14,274 nucleotides of DNA, taken from the NCBI GenBank assembly GCA_050010255.1, contig JBEKLJ010000079.1, forward strand, positions 1-14,274. The letters are read 5' to 3'. Shown here piece by piece: positions 6,819-13,213 of this stretch; the first letter of the stretch is position 1; each line of letters opens with the position of its first letter. A model generated the notes under the pieces. It was not told the origin of the DNA and ran no database searches. It worked only from the letters and a program-made list of their open reading frames with translations. The translations under genes were made by a program, and so were the position numbers. Source of the stretch: JBEKLJ01 sp050010255. GTDB taxonomy: Bacteria; Acidobacteriota; Terriglobia; Bryobacterales; Bryobacteraceae.

Positions 6819-7012
6819 AGGTCAAATACGATCCCGAGGTGGACGTGCTCAGCATTGTCCTGAGCGATGCCCCCGTCGAGGAGAGCGACGAGGACAAGCC
6901 CGGCGTGATCCTGGATTACGACAAGAGCGGCAACGTCGTCGGCCTTGAGATTCTGGATGCCTCCAGGCGCATGGGGAATCCCATGTCGGTCGAATACGCC
7001 ATCGCGCGGTGA
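6815..7012 (+). CDS. DUF2283-family protein, 65 aa
   Basis: A complete small acidic protein of the DUF2283 family. The characteristic opening MKVKYDPEVDVLSIVLSD is followed by an acidic loop (PVEESDEDKPG), a strand GVILDYDKSGNVVGLEILDAS and a short tail. The length is typical of the family. The start ATG overlaps the stop of the DUF4258 frame (ATGA), so translation was probably coupled to the upstream gene. With that gene frameshifted at about 6705, ribosomes starting at 6559 would stop at 6729, 86 bp short, so coupling may be lost. DUF2283 is commonly next to DUF4258 and may act as its partner or antitoxin; this is inference from neighbourhood. Confidence 0.85.
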   Translation: MKVKYDPEVDVLSIVLSDAPVEESDEDKPGVILDYDKSGNVVGLEILDASRRMGNPMSVEYAIAR

Positions 7013-7365
7013 AGCAGTACGGCGTCTGACGCGGGCGCGGCTCACTCCCCATGGACCCGGATATCCGGCTTCCCTGCACGCACTCTCCGTGGGCTTGCGG
7101 CCTCCGGCCTCCCGCTCCTGCTTCCCCCAGGGCTGGCAACCGTCGGCGCCGCGGGCCCCAGCCAGATCCGGGCCGAACCAACATCCACAAAAGGCCCACT
7201 AGGGGAACCTGCCTCGATCTCTTTGCGTATCTCCCTTAGCGTGCAAGAAGTACACTGAAGAACTACTTGTGTGGCGGCCAGCACACCCTCGGCGCAGCAA
7301 CGCCACGTCACTGGCTCGAGGAAACGCTCAGCCGCGGTTTCCCGAAGAGTACATGCGAGGGCCTT
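7013..7365. other. 353-bp spacer without a supported gene
   Basis: Open frames occur on both strands (for example minus 7042-7377), but they are Pro/Arg/Ser-rich with no family signature or ribosome site. A perfect 12-bp palindrome CCGGATATCCGG lies at 7057-7068, and a C-rich stretch with repeated GGCCTCCGGCCTCCC follows at about 7090-7110. Near the DUF362 gene, AAGTA and TACTT around 7250-7268 form a weak inverted repeat. The spacer must contain the DUF362 promoter, but no convincing box pair is seen. It may be a decayed gene or dispersed repeat. Confidence 0.5.
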
Positions 7366-8430
7366 ATGGAAACGCACCAGCTTAACCGCAGAGAGTTCCT
7401 GCTGACCGGCGCCGTCCTGGCCGGCGGCGTCACCGCGTTTGCGAAGACCGCACCGAACCCTGCCGTCAGCATCGTCCGCATCAAGAACGACAAGATCGGC
7501 ATGGCCGTCGAGGAGGCGATCGACCTACTGGGCGGCATCAAGCGGGTCACCAAGGGCAAGGACAGCGTAATGCTCAAGCCCAATCTCGTCTCCACGCAGC
7601 GGGAAGCGACCACCAAGCCCGAGGTCGTCCGCGCGCTCGCTCAACTCCTGAAGCGCGCCGGCAAGGAAGTCTCCATCGGCGAGGGCTCGGCAGCCGCGCC
7701 CAATTTCAACGTCGTGGGTTCGCAGATCTTCCGGACGCGCAAGCGCGAAATCCTCGACCCCATGCAGCAGTACGTCTTCGAGCAGCTCGGATACGCCGAA
7801 CTCGCCAAAGCGCTCCGCATCCCGCTCGTGAACCTGCACTCCGGCGAGCTGGTGGAGGTCAGCGTGCCCGGCGCCTTCGTGTTCGACAAGCTGACTATCC
7901 ACAGAGCCTTGACCGACGTTGATCTCCTGTGCTCCGTGCCGATGATGAAGACGCACCAGCTCGCAACCGTGACGCTGGTGATGAAGAACCTGGTGGGCGT
8001 TTTTCCGGGGACCGTTTACCAGGCGGTCCGCGGCCATATGCACGACGTCGCCTCCAAGGTCGAGCCTACGGCCGCCTCGGCCGTCGTGGTGGACATGGTC
8101 CGCGCGAACAAGCTGGGGCTCGTGGTGGTGGACGGCTCGATGGCCATGGAAGGCAACGGCCCGTCGATGGGCAAGTTGGTCAAGATGGACGTCATCGTGG
8201 CGGGAACCAATCCGCTCGCAACCGACATGGTGGCGGCCAGCCTCATGGGCTTCGAGCCGAAAGAGATCCCGACCTTCGCCTGGGCCAATAAGGCGGGCCT
8301 GAGGCCGGCCTCGCTCGAGGAGATCGAGATCCGCGGCGAGCCGATCGGCCGCGTGCGGCGCTCGTTCGTGAAGCCGCAGCTTCAAGTCTGGCAGAACATC
8401 CGCCCGTTCTGGGCCGCCAAGGAGATCTAG
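7366..8430 (+). CDS. Tat-signal DUF362-domain protein, 354 aa
   Basis: Predicted periplasmic or membrane-anchored protein of the DUF362 family, function unknown. The N-terminus NRREFLLTGAVLAGG (residues 7-21) is a twin-arginine signal with RR at 8-9, so it is probably exported folded by Tat. Family marks are VMLKPNLVS (68-76), GEGS (106-109) and SVPMMKTHQLATVTLVMKN to GVFPG (190-215). Some DUF362 proteins carry 4Fe-4S ferredoxin domains; no CxxCxxC motif is seen here. The ATG at 7366 follows GAGGG with a short spacer; the frame is open upstream to 7267, but that part lacks a signal sequence. The stop TAG (8428-8430) lies within CTAG, directly joined to the palindromic element. Without that element the next gene would begin on the very next base, so the two genes were probably one operon. 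Confidence 0.87.
   Translation: METHQLNRREFLLTGAVLAGGVTAFAKTAPNPAVSIVRIKNDKIGMAVEEAIDLLGGIKRVTKGKDSVMLKPNLVSTQREATTKPEVVRALAQLLKRAGKEVSIGEGSAAAPNFNVVGSQIFRTRKREILDPMQQYVFEQLGYAELAKALRIPLVNLHSGELVEVSVPGAFVFDKLTIHRALTDVDLLCSVPMMKTHQLATVTLVMKNLVGVFPGTVYQAVRGHMHDVASKVEPTAASAVVVDMVRANKLGLVVVDGSMAMEGNGPSMGKLVKMDVIVAGTNPLATDMVAASLMGFEPKEIPTFAWANKAGLRPASLEEIEIRGEPIGRVRRSFVKPQLQVWQNIRPFWAAKEI
8419..8424 (+). promoter_or_regulatory. Displaced Shine-Dalgarno AAGGAG
   Basis: AAGGAG overlaps the last codons of the DUF362 gene and now has no start codon behind it. If 8431-8606 is removed, it stands six bases before the ATG at 8607. It is probably the original ribosome site of the glycosyltransferase-thioesterase gene, stranded by the insertion. 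Confidence 0.6.
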
Positions 8431-8602
8431 CCCGATCTTCTCACACGCCTTCGGCTGCGGCTTGCGGGAGGCCGGCATCTTCTCAAGTTGCGCTCGGGGT
8501 GAGTCCTCGATCCGTAACGGACCTGCGGGCTCACCCCGTCGCGCGCCTTGAATCTACCGGCCTCGCGCGGCGCCTCGCTTCGAACGGTGTGAGAAGATCG
8601 GG
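8431..8602 (+). repeat. Palindromic MITE-like element, copy 2 (complete, 172 bp)
   Basis: It begins CCCGATCTTCTCACAC (8431-8446) and ends with the exact reverse complement (8587-8602), and is flanked by CTAG on both sides (8427-8430, 8603-8606). The flanks extend perfect end complementarity to 20 bp. Internally the arms pair imperfectly: AGGCCGG blocks, then a CGGGGTGAG/CTCACCCC pair, then an apex TCCGT-A-ACGGA at 8511-8521. The whole element can fold into one long interrupted hairpin. It has no coding capacity. The size, terminal inverted repeats and short flanking repeat fit a MITE. The TA or CTAG target recalls the IS630/Tc1-mariner group, by inference only, as no transposase is in the window. 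It may also act as a terminator for DUF362 and supplies GAGAAG upstream of the next ATG. Confidence 0.9.
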
Positions 8603-8606
8603 CTAG

Positions 8607-10649
8607 ATGCGCATCCTGCTCGCGCAGAACTCGCTCTACTATCCGGCCCACGGCGGAGGGGAGATCTCGAACCGGCTCCTCATGGAAGCGCTGGCGGCGC
8701 GCGGGCACGCCTGCCGCGTCGTGGCGCGCATTCCGAGATTCGGCGAGCGCGAGCAGGACGCCTACGTCCGCGAGCTGGCCTCGCGCCGGGTCGAAGCGAT
8801 CTCGTCCGAGGGCGGCGTGGTGCGCTTCGGCCTCGGCGCCGCCGAGGTGTGCGTGGTCACGAACCGGCCGAACTTGCGGGCGTACTTCGCCGGCCAGATT
8901 GTGGAGTTCGCGCCGGACGTCATCCTTAGCTCGACCGACGACCCGGCGCAGATCCTGCTCGAAGCCGCGCTCGCTGCCGGGCGGGTGCGGGTGGTCTACC
9001 TGGCGCGCGCCACGCTGGCGCTGCCGTTCGGGCCGGACTGCGCCTTTCCAAGCGCCACCGGAACCGAGGCGCTGCGGCGCGTGGATGCCTTCGTGGGGGT
9101 GAGCCAGTACGTGGCGGACTACGCGCGGCGGTGGGGCGCCATCGACGCCGTCCACGTGCCCATCTCGCTCGTCCAGCCGGGGCCGTATCCATGTCTGGGC
9201 CACTTCGATGGCGAGTTCGTCACGCTGGTGAACCCTTGCGCGGCTAAGGGCATCTCGATCTTTCTCGCGCTGGCGGACGGCCTGCCGGATCTGCGCTTCG
9301 CAGCGGTGCCCACCTGGGGCACGAACGCCCTAGATCGCGCGGCGCTCGAGGCCAGGCCGAACATCACGCTGCTGCCGCCGGTGGACAACATCGACGATCT
9401 GTTCGCGCGCACGCGCGTGTTGCTCGTTCCGTCGCTGTGGGCCGAGGCGCGGTCACGGGTCGTCGTCGAGGCCATGCTGAGGGCGATCCCGGTGCTGGCG
9501 AGCGACGTGGGCGGCACTCCGGAAGCCATGCTGGGACTGCCGTACCTGCTGCCGGTGCGCCCGATCGCGAAGTACCGCCCCGCCCTCGACGAGCAGATGG
9601 TTCCTCTGGCCGAGGTGCCGGAGCAGGACGTGGGGCCGTGGTGCGACGCGCTGCGGCGGCTGACCTCGGACCGCGTGCACTACGAAGAGCTGTCCAGGGC
9701 CTCGCGGGAGGCCGTCCTCGCCTACGTATCGAGTCTTTCCGTGGAGCCCTTCGAGCGGCTGCTCCAGACAGTGGCCGCTTCGCCGAAGCACCCCGCCTCG
9801 CCGGCGCAGGCCCCCGAACCGGCGGGCCGCCTCAGCCGGCTTTCGCCCGAGAAGCGGCAGTTGCTCGGCGTGCGGCTGCGCAAGTTGCGGGAGCGGAAGG
9901 CGGCGGGCCTGTGGTTTCCGGGCGTGGAGCCGGAGCACGGCTCGGTGCTGCGGCTGTTTTGCTTCCCGCACGCTGGCGGCGGCGCGGCGGCCTTTCACGG
10001 CTGGCGCGGCGCGCTGCCCGCCTCGGTTGAGGTTTGCCCGGTGCGGCTGCCGGGGCGTGAGAGCCGCTTGGCGGAGCCGCCATTCAGGACCATGGGCGCG
10101 CTCATCGACGCCCTGGCCGAGGCCATTCCGCCCTATCTGGGTGCGCGCTTCGCCTTCTTCGGCCACAGCCTGGGCGCGGCGGTCGCCTTCGAGCTGGCGC
10201 GGGCGCTCGGCTGCCCCGGCCGCCCGCTGCCGGCCTGCCTGCTCGTCTCCGGCGCGCGGGCGCCGCGGTTCCGCGTGGGCTACCTTCCGCCGCCGGAGCC
10301 CTCCGAGCGGGAGTTCCTCGATCAGCTCCGGCGCTTGCAGGGTGTCCCTAGCGAAATGCTCGACCGGCCCGAGCTGCTGCGGGCGCTTTTGCCGGCGCTC
10401 GGCGCCGACGCGGATCTGTACCGCCAGTACGTCTGCACCGAGGAGCCGCCGCTCGGCTGCCCCATCCGCGCCTACGGCGGGACCGAGGACCCGAACGTCA
10501 CGCGCGAGCATCTGGCGGCCTGGTCGGAGCAGACCACGCGCTCCTTCGCGCTGCGGCTCTTCCCCGGCGGCCATTTCTTCTTGAACACCCAGCGCGCCGG
10601 CTTCCTGCGGGCGCTCGCCGCGGACCTCGGCGAATTCACCGCACCATGA
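8607..10649 (+). CDS. GT4 glycosyltransferase fused to type II thioesterase, 680 aa
   Basis: A two-domain cytosolic enzyme. Residues 1 to about 385 are a GT-B glycosyltransferase of GT4 type: HGGGEISNRLLMEALAARGH near 15-34, and a C-terminal donor site with the EX7E motif (E280, E288) in WAEARSRVVVEAM, followed by DVGGTPEAM. An Ala/Pro linker leads to LSPEKRQLLGVRLRKLR (412-428), resembling helices between NRPS modules. Residues about 449-675 are a GrsT-like alpha/beta-hydrolase: FCFPHAGGG (451-459), nucleophile S521 in GHSLGAA, D628 in GGTEDPNV and H656 in GGHFF, so the triad is complete. Type II thioesterases clear wrongly loaded carrier proteins in NRPS/PKS lines. The sugar donor and acceptor are unknown. 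The ATG immediately follows CTAG of the palindromic element; its only nearby ribosome site is GAGAAG at 8591-8596, 10 bases from the ATG. It overlaps the PPTase gene by ATGA. Confidence 0.9.
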   Translation: MRILLAQNSLYYPAHGGGEISNRLLMEALAARGHACRVVARIPRFGEREQDAYVRELASRRVEAISSEGGVVRFGLGAAEVCVVTNRPNLRAYFAGQIVEFAPDVILSSTDDPAQILLEAALAAGRVRVVYLARATLALPFGPDCAFPSATGTEALRRVDAFVGVSQYVADYARRWGAIDAVHVPISLVQPGPYPCLGHFDGEFVTLVNPCAAKGISIFLALADGLPDLRFAAVPTWGTNALDRAALEARPNITLLPPVDNIDDLFARTRVLLVPSLWAEARSRVVVEAMLRAIPVLASDVGGTPEAMLGLPYLLPVRPIAKYRPALDEQMVPLAEVPEQDVGPWCDALRRLTSDRVHYEELSRASREAVLAYVSSLSVEPFERLLQTVAASPKHPASPAQAPEPAGRLSRLSPEKRQLLGVRLRKLRERKAAGLWFPGVEPEHGSVLRLFCFPHAGGGAAAFHGWRGALPASVEVCPVRLPGRESRLAEPPFRTMGALIDALAEAIPPYLGARFAFFGHSLGAAVAFELARALGCPGRPLPACLLVSGARAPRFRVGYLPPPEPSEREFLDQLRRLQGVPSEMLDRPELLRALLPALGADADLYRQYVCTEEPPLGCPIRAYGGTEDPNVTREHLAAWSEQTTRSFALRLFPGGHFFLNTQRAGFLRALAADLGEFTAP

Positions 10650-11284
10650 CGTGGGAACCTGCACCCCCGGAGTTGAGCCTGGCCGGCGATGAGGTCCACG
10701 TCTGGCGCGCGGAGCTGGAGCGCGCGGACTTGGACGCGGAACTCGACTCGGACGAGCTGGCCCGGGCGGCGCGCTTCTTGTCGGAGACGGCGCGGCGCCG
10801 GTTCACCGCTGCCCACGGCGTGTTGCGGCGAATACTCTCGCGCTACACCGGAACTGCCGCGGCGGCGCTGCGCTTCGAGCGCACCGAGTTTGGCAAACCC
10901 TACCTCGCGGGCACGCCCGTGCATTTCAACCTGGCGCACTCGGGCGCCCTGGCGCTGTATGCGGTGGCGCGCGCCGAGGTGGGCGTGGACCTCGAGCAGG
11001 TGCGGCCGGCGCTTGACGTTATGGGCATCGCGCGGCGCTTTCTGCCGGAGCCGGAGTGCCTGGAGCTGCGAGTGCTGGAGGGGGAGGAGCAGCGCCAGGC
11101 GTTCTTCCGCCTGTGGACGCGGCGGGAAGCGTACCTGAAGGCCCGCGGGATCGGGATTCGCGGCCTCGGCGAGCCGATCGCGCCCGGCTTCTTTCTCGCC
11201 GACCTGGCGCCCGCGCCGGGGTACTTAGGCGCTGTTGCCTGGGCCGGGACCGGCGGCGGGCGCGTCTGCGCTTGGCAGTTGTGA
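10646..11284 (+). CDS. Sfp-type 4'-phosphopantetheinyl transferase, 212 aa
   Basis: Transfers the 4'-phosphopantetheine arm of coenzyme A to a serine of carrier proteins, converting apo to holo forms, in the cytosol. The Sfp/Gsp/HetI signature is complete: FGKPYL and HFNLAHSGALAL in the middle, the Mg-binding VGVDLE (D115, E117), and WTRREAYLKARGIG (E161, K165). The length is normal for the class. The ATG overlaps the thioesterase stop (ATGA), and there is no ribosome site of its own, so it is probably translated by re-initiation after the fusion protein. Together they look like service enzymes for an NRPS, PKS or similar carrier-protein pathway encoded elsewhere. Its stop lies 3 bp from the convergent murI stop. 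Confidence 0.93.
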   Translation: MTWEPAPPELSLAGDEVHVWRAELERADLDAELDSDELARAARFLSETARRRFTAAHGVLRRILSRYTGTAAAALRFERTEFGKPYLAGTPVHFNLAHSGALALYAVARAEVGVDLEQVRPALDVMGIARRFLPEPECLELRVLEGEEQRQAFFRLWTRREAYLKARGIGIRGLGEPIAPGFFLADLAPAPGYLGAVAWAGTGGGRVCAWQL

Positions 11285-11287
11285 TCT

Positions 11288-12133
11288 CTAGCCGGCCGTT
11301 AGCGCCCGAGGGGCCGCGCCGCCGGAACGCGACAGCCGCGTCACATCCAGCGCAATGATCTCGCCCTGGACGCCGCCGATCACCTCGGCCGTGTGCTGGT
11401 AGGCGAGCACGTCGCCGGTGACGTAGTGCACGATCCGGCCGGGCTCGTCATCCCGGCTGGCGGGGCGTCCCGCGAGCGCCGCGCCCACCGTCTCCGCGGC
11501 GGCCTCGGCGCTCGAGACCAGCGTTACCTCCGCGCCGGCGACGCGCTGAATCACGCCTCCCAGCACCGGGTAGTGGGTGCAGCCCAGGATGAGCGTGTCG
11601 ATGCCGGGGCGGTCGCCTAGGTAGTGCCGCGCCAGCAGCTCGGCTTCGGGCGAATCCGCGAGGCCCTCTTCGACCAGGTGCACGAACATCGGGCAGGCCC
11701 GCGCCCAGACCCTCAGCCCCCGCGCTTCCAGGCGCGCCTGGTATGCCCCGCTGGCGATGGTGCCTTGAGTTCCGATGACGCCGACGCTGCCGTTTCGCGT
11801 CACGCGGCAGGCCGCCTCGACTCCCGGCTCGATCACGCCCCAGACCGGCACTCGAGCGCCCTCGGCCAGCTCCGGCAGCGCGCAGGCCGAGGCGGTGTTG
11901 CAGGCGATCACGACGGCCTCGACGCCTTCCTCCAGCAGGAACTCGAAAACTTCCCTGGCGAACTCCTGTACCATGCTCTTCGGCTTGCGGCCGTATGGGA
12001 CGCGCGCCGTGTCGGCGAGGTACAGGAAGTCCTGGTGCGGGAGCCGCTGGCGAAGAGCTTTCAGCACCGTGAGGCCGCCGACGCCGGAGTCAAAAACGCC
12101 AATCGCTCTGACGAGATTGCGGGGAGACTGCAT
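11288..12133 (-). CDS. murI: Glutamate racemase, 281 aa
   Basis: Interconverts L- and D-glutamate, supplying D-Glu for peptidoglycan in the cytosol, without a cofactor. The N-terminal GVFDSGVGGLTVL (12-24) holds the catalytic-site D15 and S16. LADTARVPYG at 39-48 is the substrate loop. The two catalytic cysteines are C78 in IACNTASA and C185 in LGCTHYP, the latter beside H187. The length is typical. The ATG at 12131-12133 follows AAGAG almost without spacing, a weak ribosome site; no better in-frame start is visible. It lies 52 bp downstream of the VWFA-related gene on the same strand, so it may share its transcript. It converges with the phosphopantetheinyl transferase gene, 3 bp between stops. 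Confidence 0.96.
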   Translation of the reverse strand: MQSPRNLVRAIGVFDSGVGGLTVLKALRQRLPHQDFLYLADTARVPYGRKPKSMVQEFAREVFEFLLEEGVEAVVIACNTASACALPELAEGARVPVWGVIEPGVEAACRVTRNGSVGVIGTQGTIASGAYQARLEARGLRVWARACPMFVHLVEEGLADSPEAELLARHYLGDRPGIDTLILGCTHYPVLGGVIQRVAGAEVTLVSSAEAAAETVGAALAGRPASRDDEPGRIVHYVTGDVLAYQHTAEVIGGVQGEIIALDVTRLSRSGGAAPRALTAG

Positions 12134-12185
12134 CTCTTCTCAGTATCGCCCGGGCGGCGGCTACCAGGCCTGCGCCGATTGCGCC

Positions 12186-13169
12186 TTAGAAACCGCCGCG
12201 CGGACGGTAGCCCGGGCGCGCCCGCACGCGGTATCTATGGCCGGCGTCCGAGGGGATCTCGACGGTGATCTTCCGGAAGCCCTCGTTCGGGTTCGGCTGC
12301 GGGTAGTAGGTGATCGTGTAGGAGTTCCCCAAGGCCTCGCGGATGGCTTCAAACGCCTCGACCTGCCTCTGCCAGGTCTTGGCGAAGTAGGCCTGACCTC
12401 CGGTTCGCTGCGTGATGCGCTTGAAGACGCTGGCCGAAACCGGGTCGTTGTTCACCTCGTTGGTGGAGATGACGTAGATCGGGATGCCTTCGTCTTCGGC
12501 CACCGCGCGCACGTCGTCGGGGGCGACTACGCTGGCGTTGTCCGGGCCGTTGGAGAAGACGATGATCACCTTGCGCCCCGGCACCCTGGCTGCGTCGCGC
12601 AGCGTCAGCAGCAGGGTATTGTAAAGGGCCGCGTCGTCGCCGGCCACCGCCTTGCGCAGGCCGACGACGGCTTCGTTCCGGTCGCGCGTGAGCGGCGCGG
12701 CGCGGCTCAGGTTGCGGCTGAAGGTGTACATCGCGATCGAATCGGCGCGGTCCAGGCCGCGGACGAAGTCGGCGATGGCGTCCGAGGCGTAGACGAAGCC
12801 GCGGTACATGTAGTTGCTGGTGTCAAACAGGACGAACACGTTCGTCCCAATGAACGAATCGGCTCGGCTGTCGCTGGTCGCGCCGCTTCCAGCCGAGAGC
12901 GCCGGGCGGGTGCTCCCGTCCTCCATCACTTGGAGGGCGGGCCTGCTCCCCTCGGCGAAGGTGGTGACCCGCTGGAGGATGCCGTCCTCCAGCACGCGGA
13001 AGTCGGCGGGCTTGAGGCCGTTGATGTACCGGCCCTTGCTGTCGGTGACCGTAAAGCTCAGCACCACCATGTCCACTTTGACCCGGAAGACGGTGCTCGG
13101 CCGCTCCTGCCCCCAGAGCGCCGCGGCCGCCATCCCGGCCATGCCCAGGAACCGGTGCGCCTTTCTCAT
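12186..13169 (-). CDS. Secreted VWFA-related acidobacterial-domain protein, 327 aa
   Basis: An exported von Willebrand A-like protein of the family abundant in Acidobacteriota; its partner is unknown. A signal peptide (MRKAHRFLGMAGMAAAALWG) probably ends before QERPS. Then comes the family N-terminal strand region: VFRVKVDMVVLSFTVTDSKG, then LKPADFRVLEDG at 52-63. The A domain begins at about 110 with VFVLFDTSNYMYRG. The metal site is degenerate: DxSxS is D116-T-S-N-Y120, and the usual (T/S)DG aspartate is replaced in IVFSNGPDN by Asn (near 207). The tail GNSYTITYYPQPNPNEG and a basic end (YRVRARPGYRPRGGF) are typical. ATG 13167-13169 is supported by AGGAGG eight bases upstream, although the frame is open further. 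It follows the partial unknown gene by 44 bp and precedes murI by 52 bp. Confidence 0.9.
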   Translation of the reverse strand: MRKAHRFLGMAGMAAAALWGQERPSTVFRVKVDMVVLSFTVTDSKGRYINGLKPADFRVLEDGILQRVTTFAEGSRPALQVMEDGSTRPALSAGSGATSDSRADSFIGTNVFVLFDTSNYMYRGFVYASDAIADFVRGLDRADSIAMYTFSRNLSRAAPLTRDRNEAVVGLRKAVAGDDAALYNTLLLTLRDAARVPGRKVIIVFSNGPDNASVVAPDDVRAVAEDEGIPIYVISTNEVNNDPVSASVFKRITQRTGGQAYFAKTWQRQVEAFEAIREALGNSYTITYYPQPNPNEGFRKITVEIPSDAGHRYRVRARPGYRPRGGF

Positions 13170-13177
13170 CACAAGTG

Positions 13178-13183
13178 CCTCCT
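13178..13183 (-). promoter_or_regulatory. Ribosome binding site AGGAGG deciding the VWFA start
   Basis: The minus strand reads AGGAGGCACTTGTGATG, an 8-nt spacer before the ATG at 13167-13169. It supports this start rather than the much longer open frame that overlaps the neighbour gene. Confidence 0.75.
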
Positions 13184-13213
13184 GCGATGGTCTGACATCC
13201 GTCGAGTCCTCAC

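Noticed and set aside
7525..8478. 317-residue minus-strand open frame starting inside the repeat
   Set aside because: Antisense to DUF362; its first residues match those of the frame at 118 only because both begin in the shared repeat.
8431..8602. Riboswitch or tRNA-like leader for the glycosyltransferase gene
   Set aside because: The sequence recurs inverted at the left edge beside an unrelated gene, has terminal inverted repeats and a short flanking duplication; a mobile repeat explains it better.
9453..10664. 403-residue minus-strand open frame
   Set aside because: Antisense to the glycosyltransferase-thioesterase, with Arg/Gln/Ala-rich composition and no family features.
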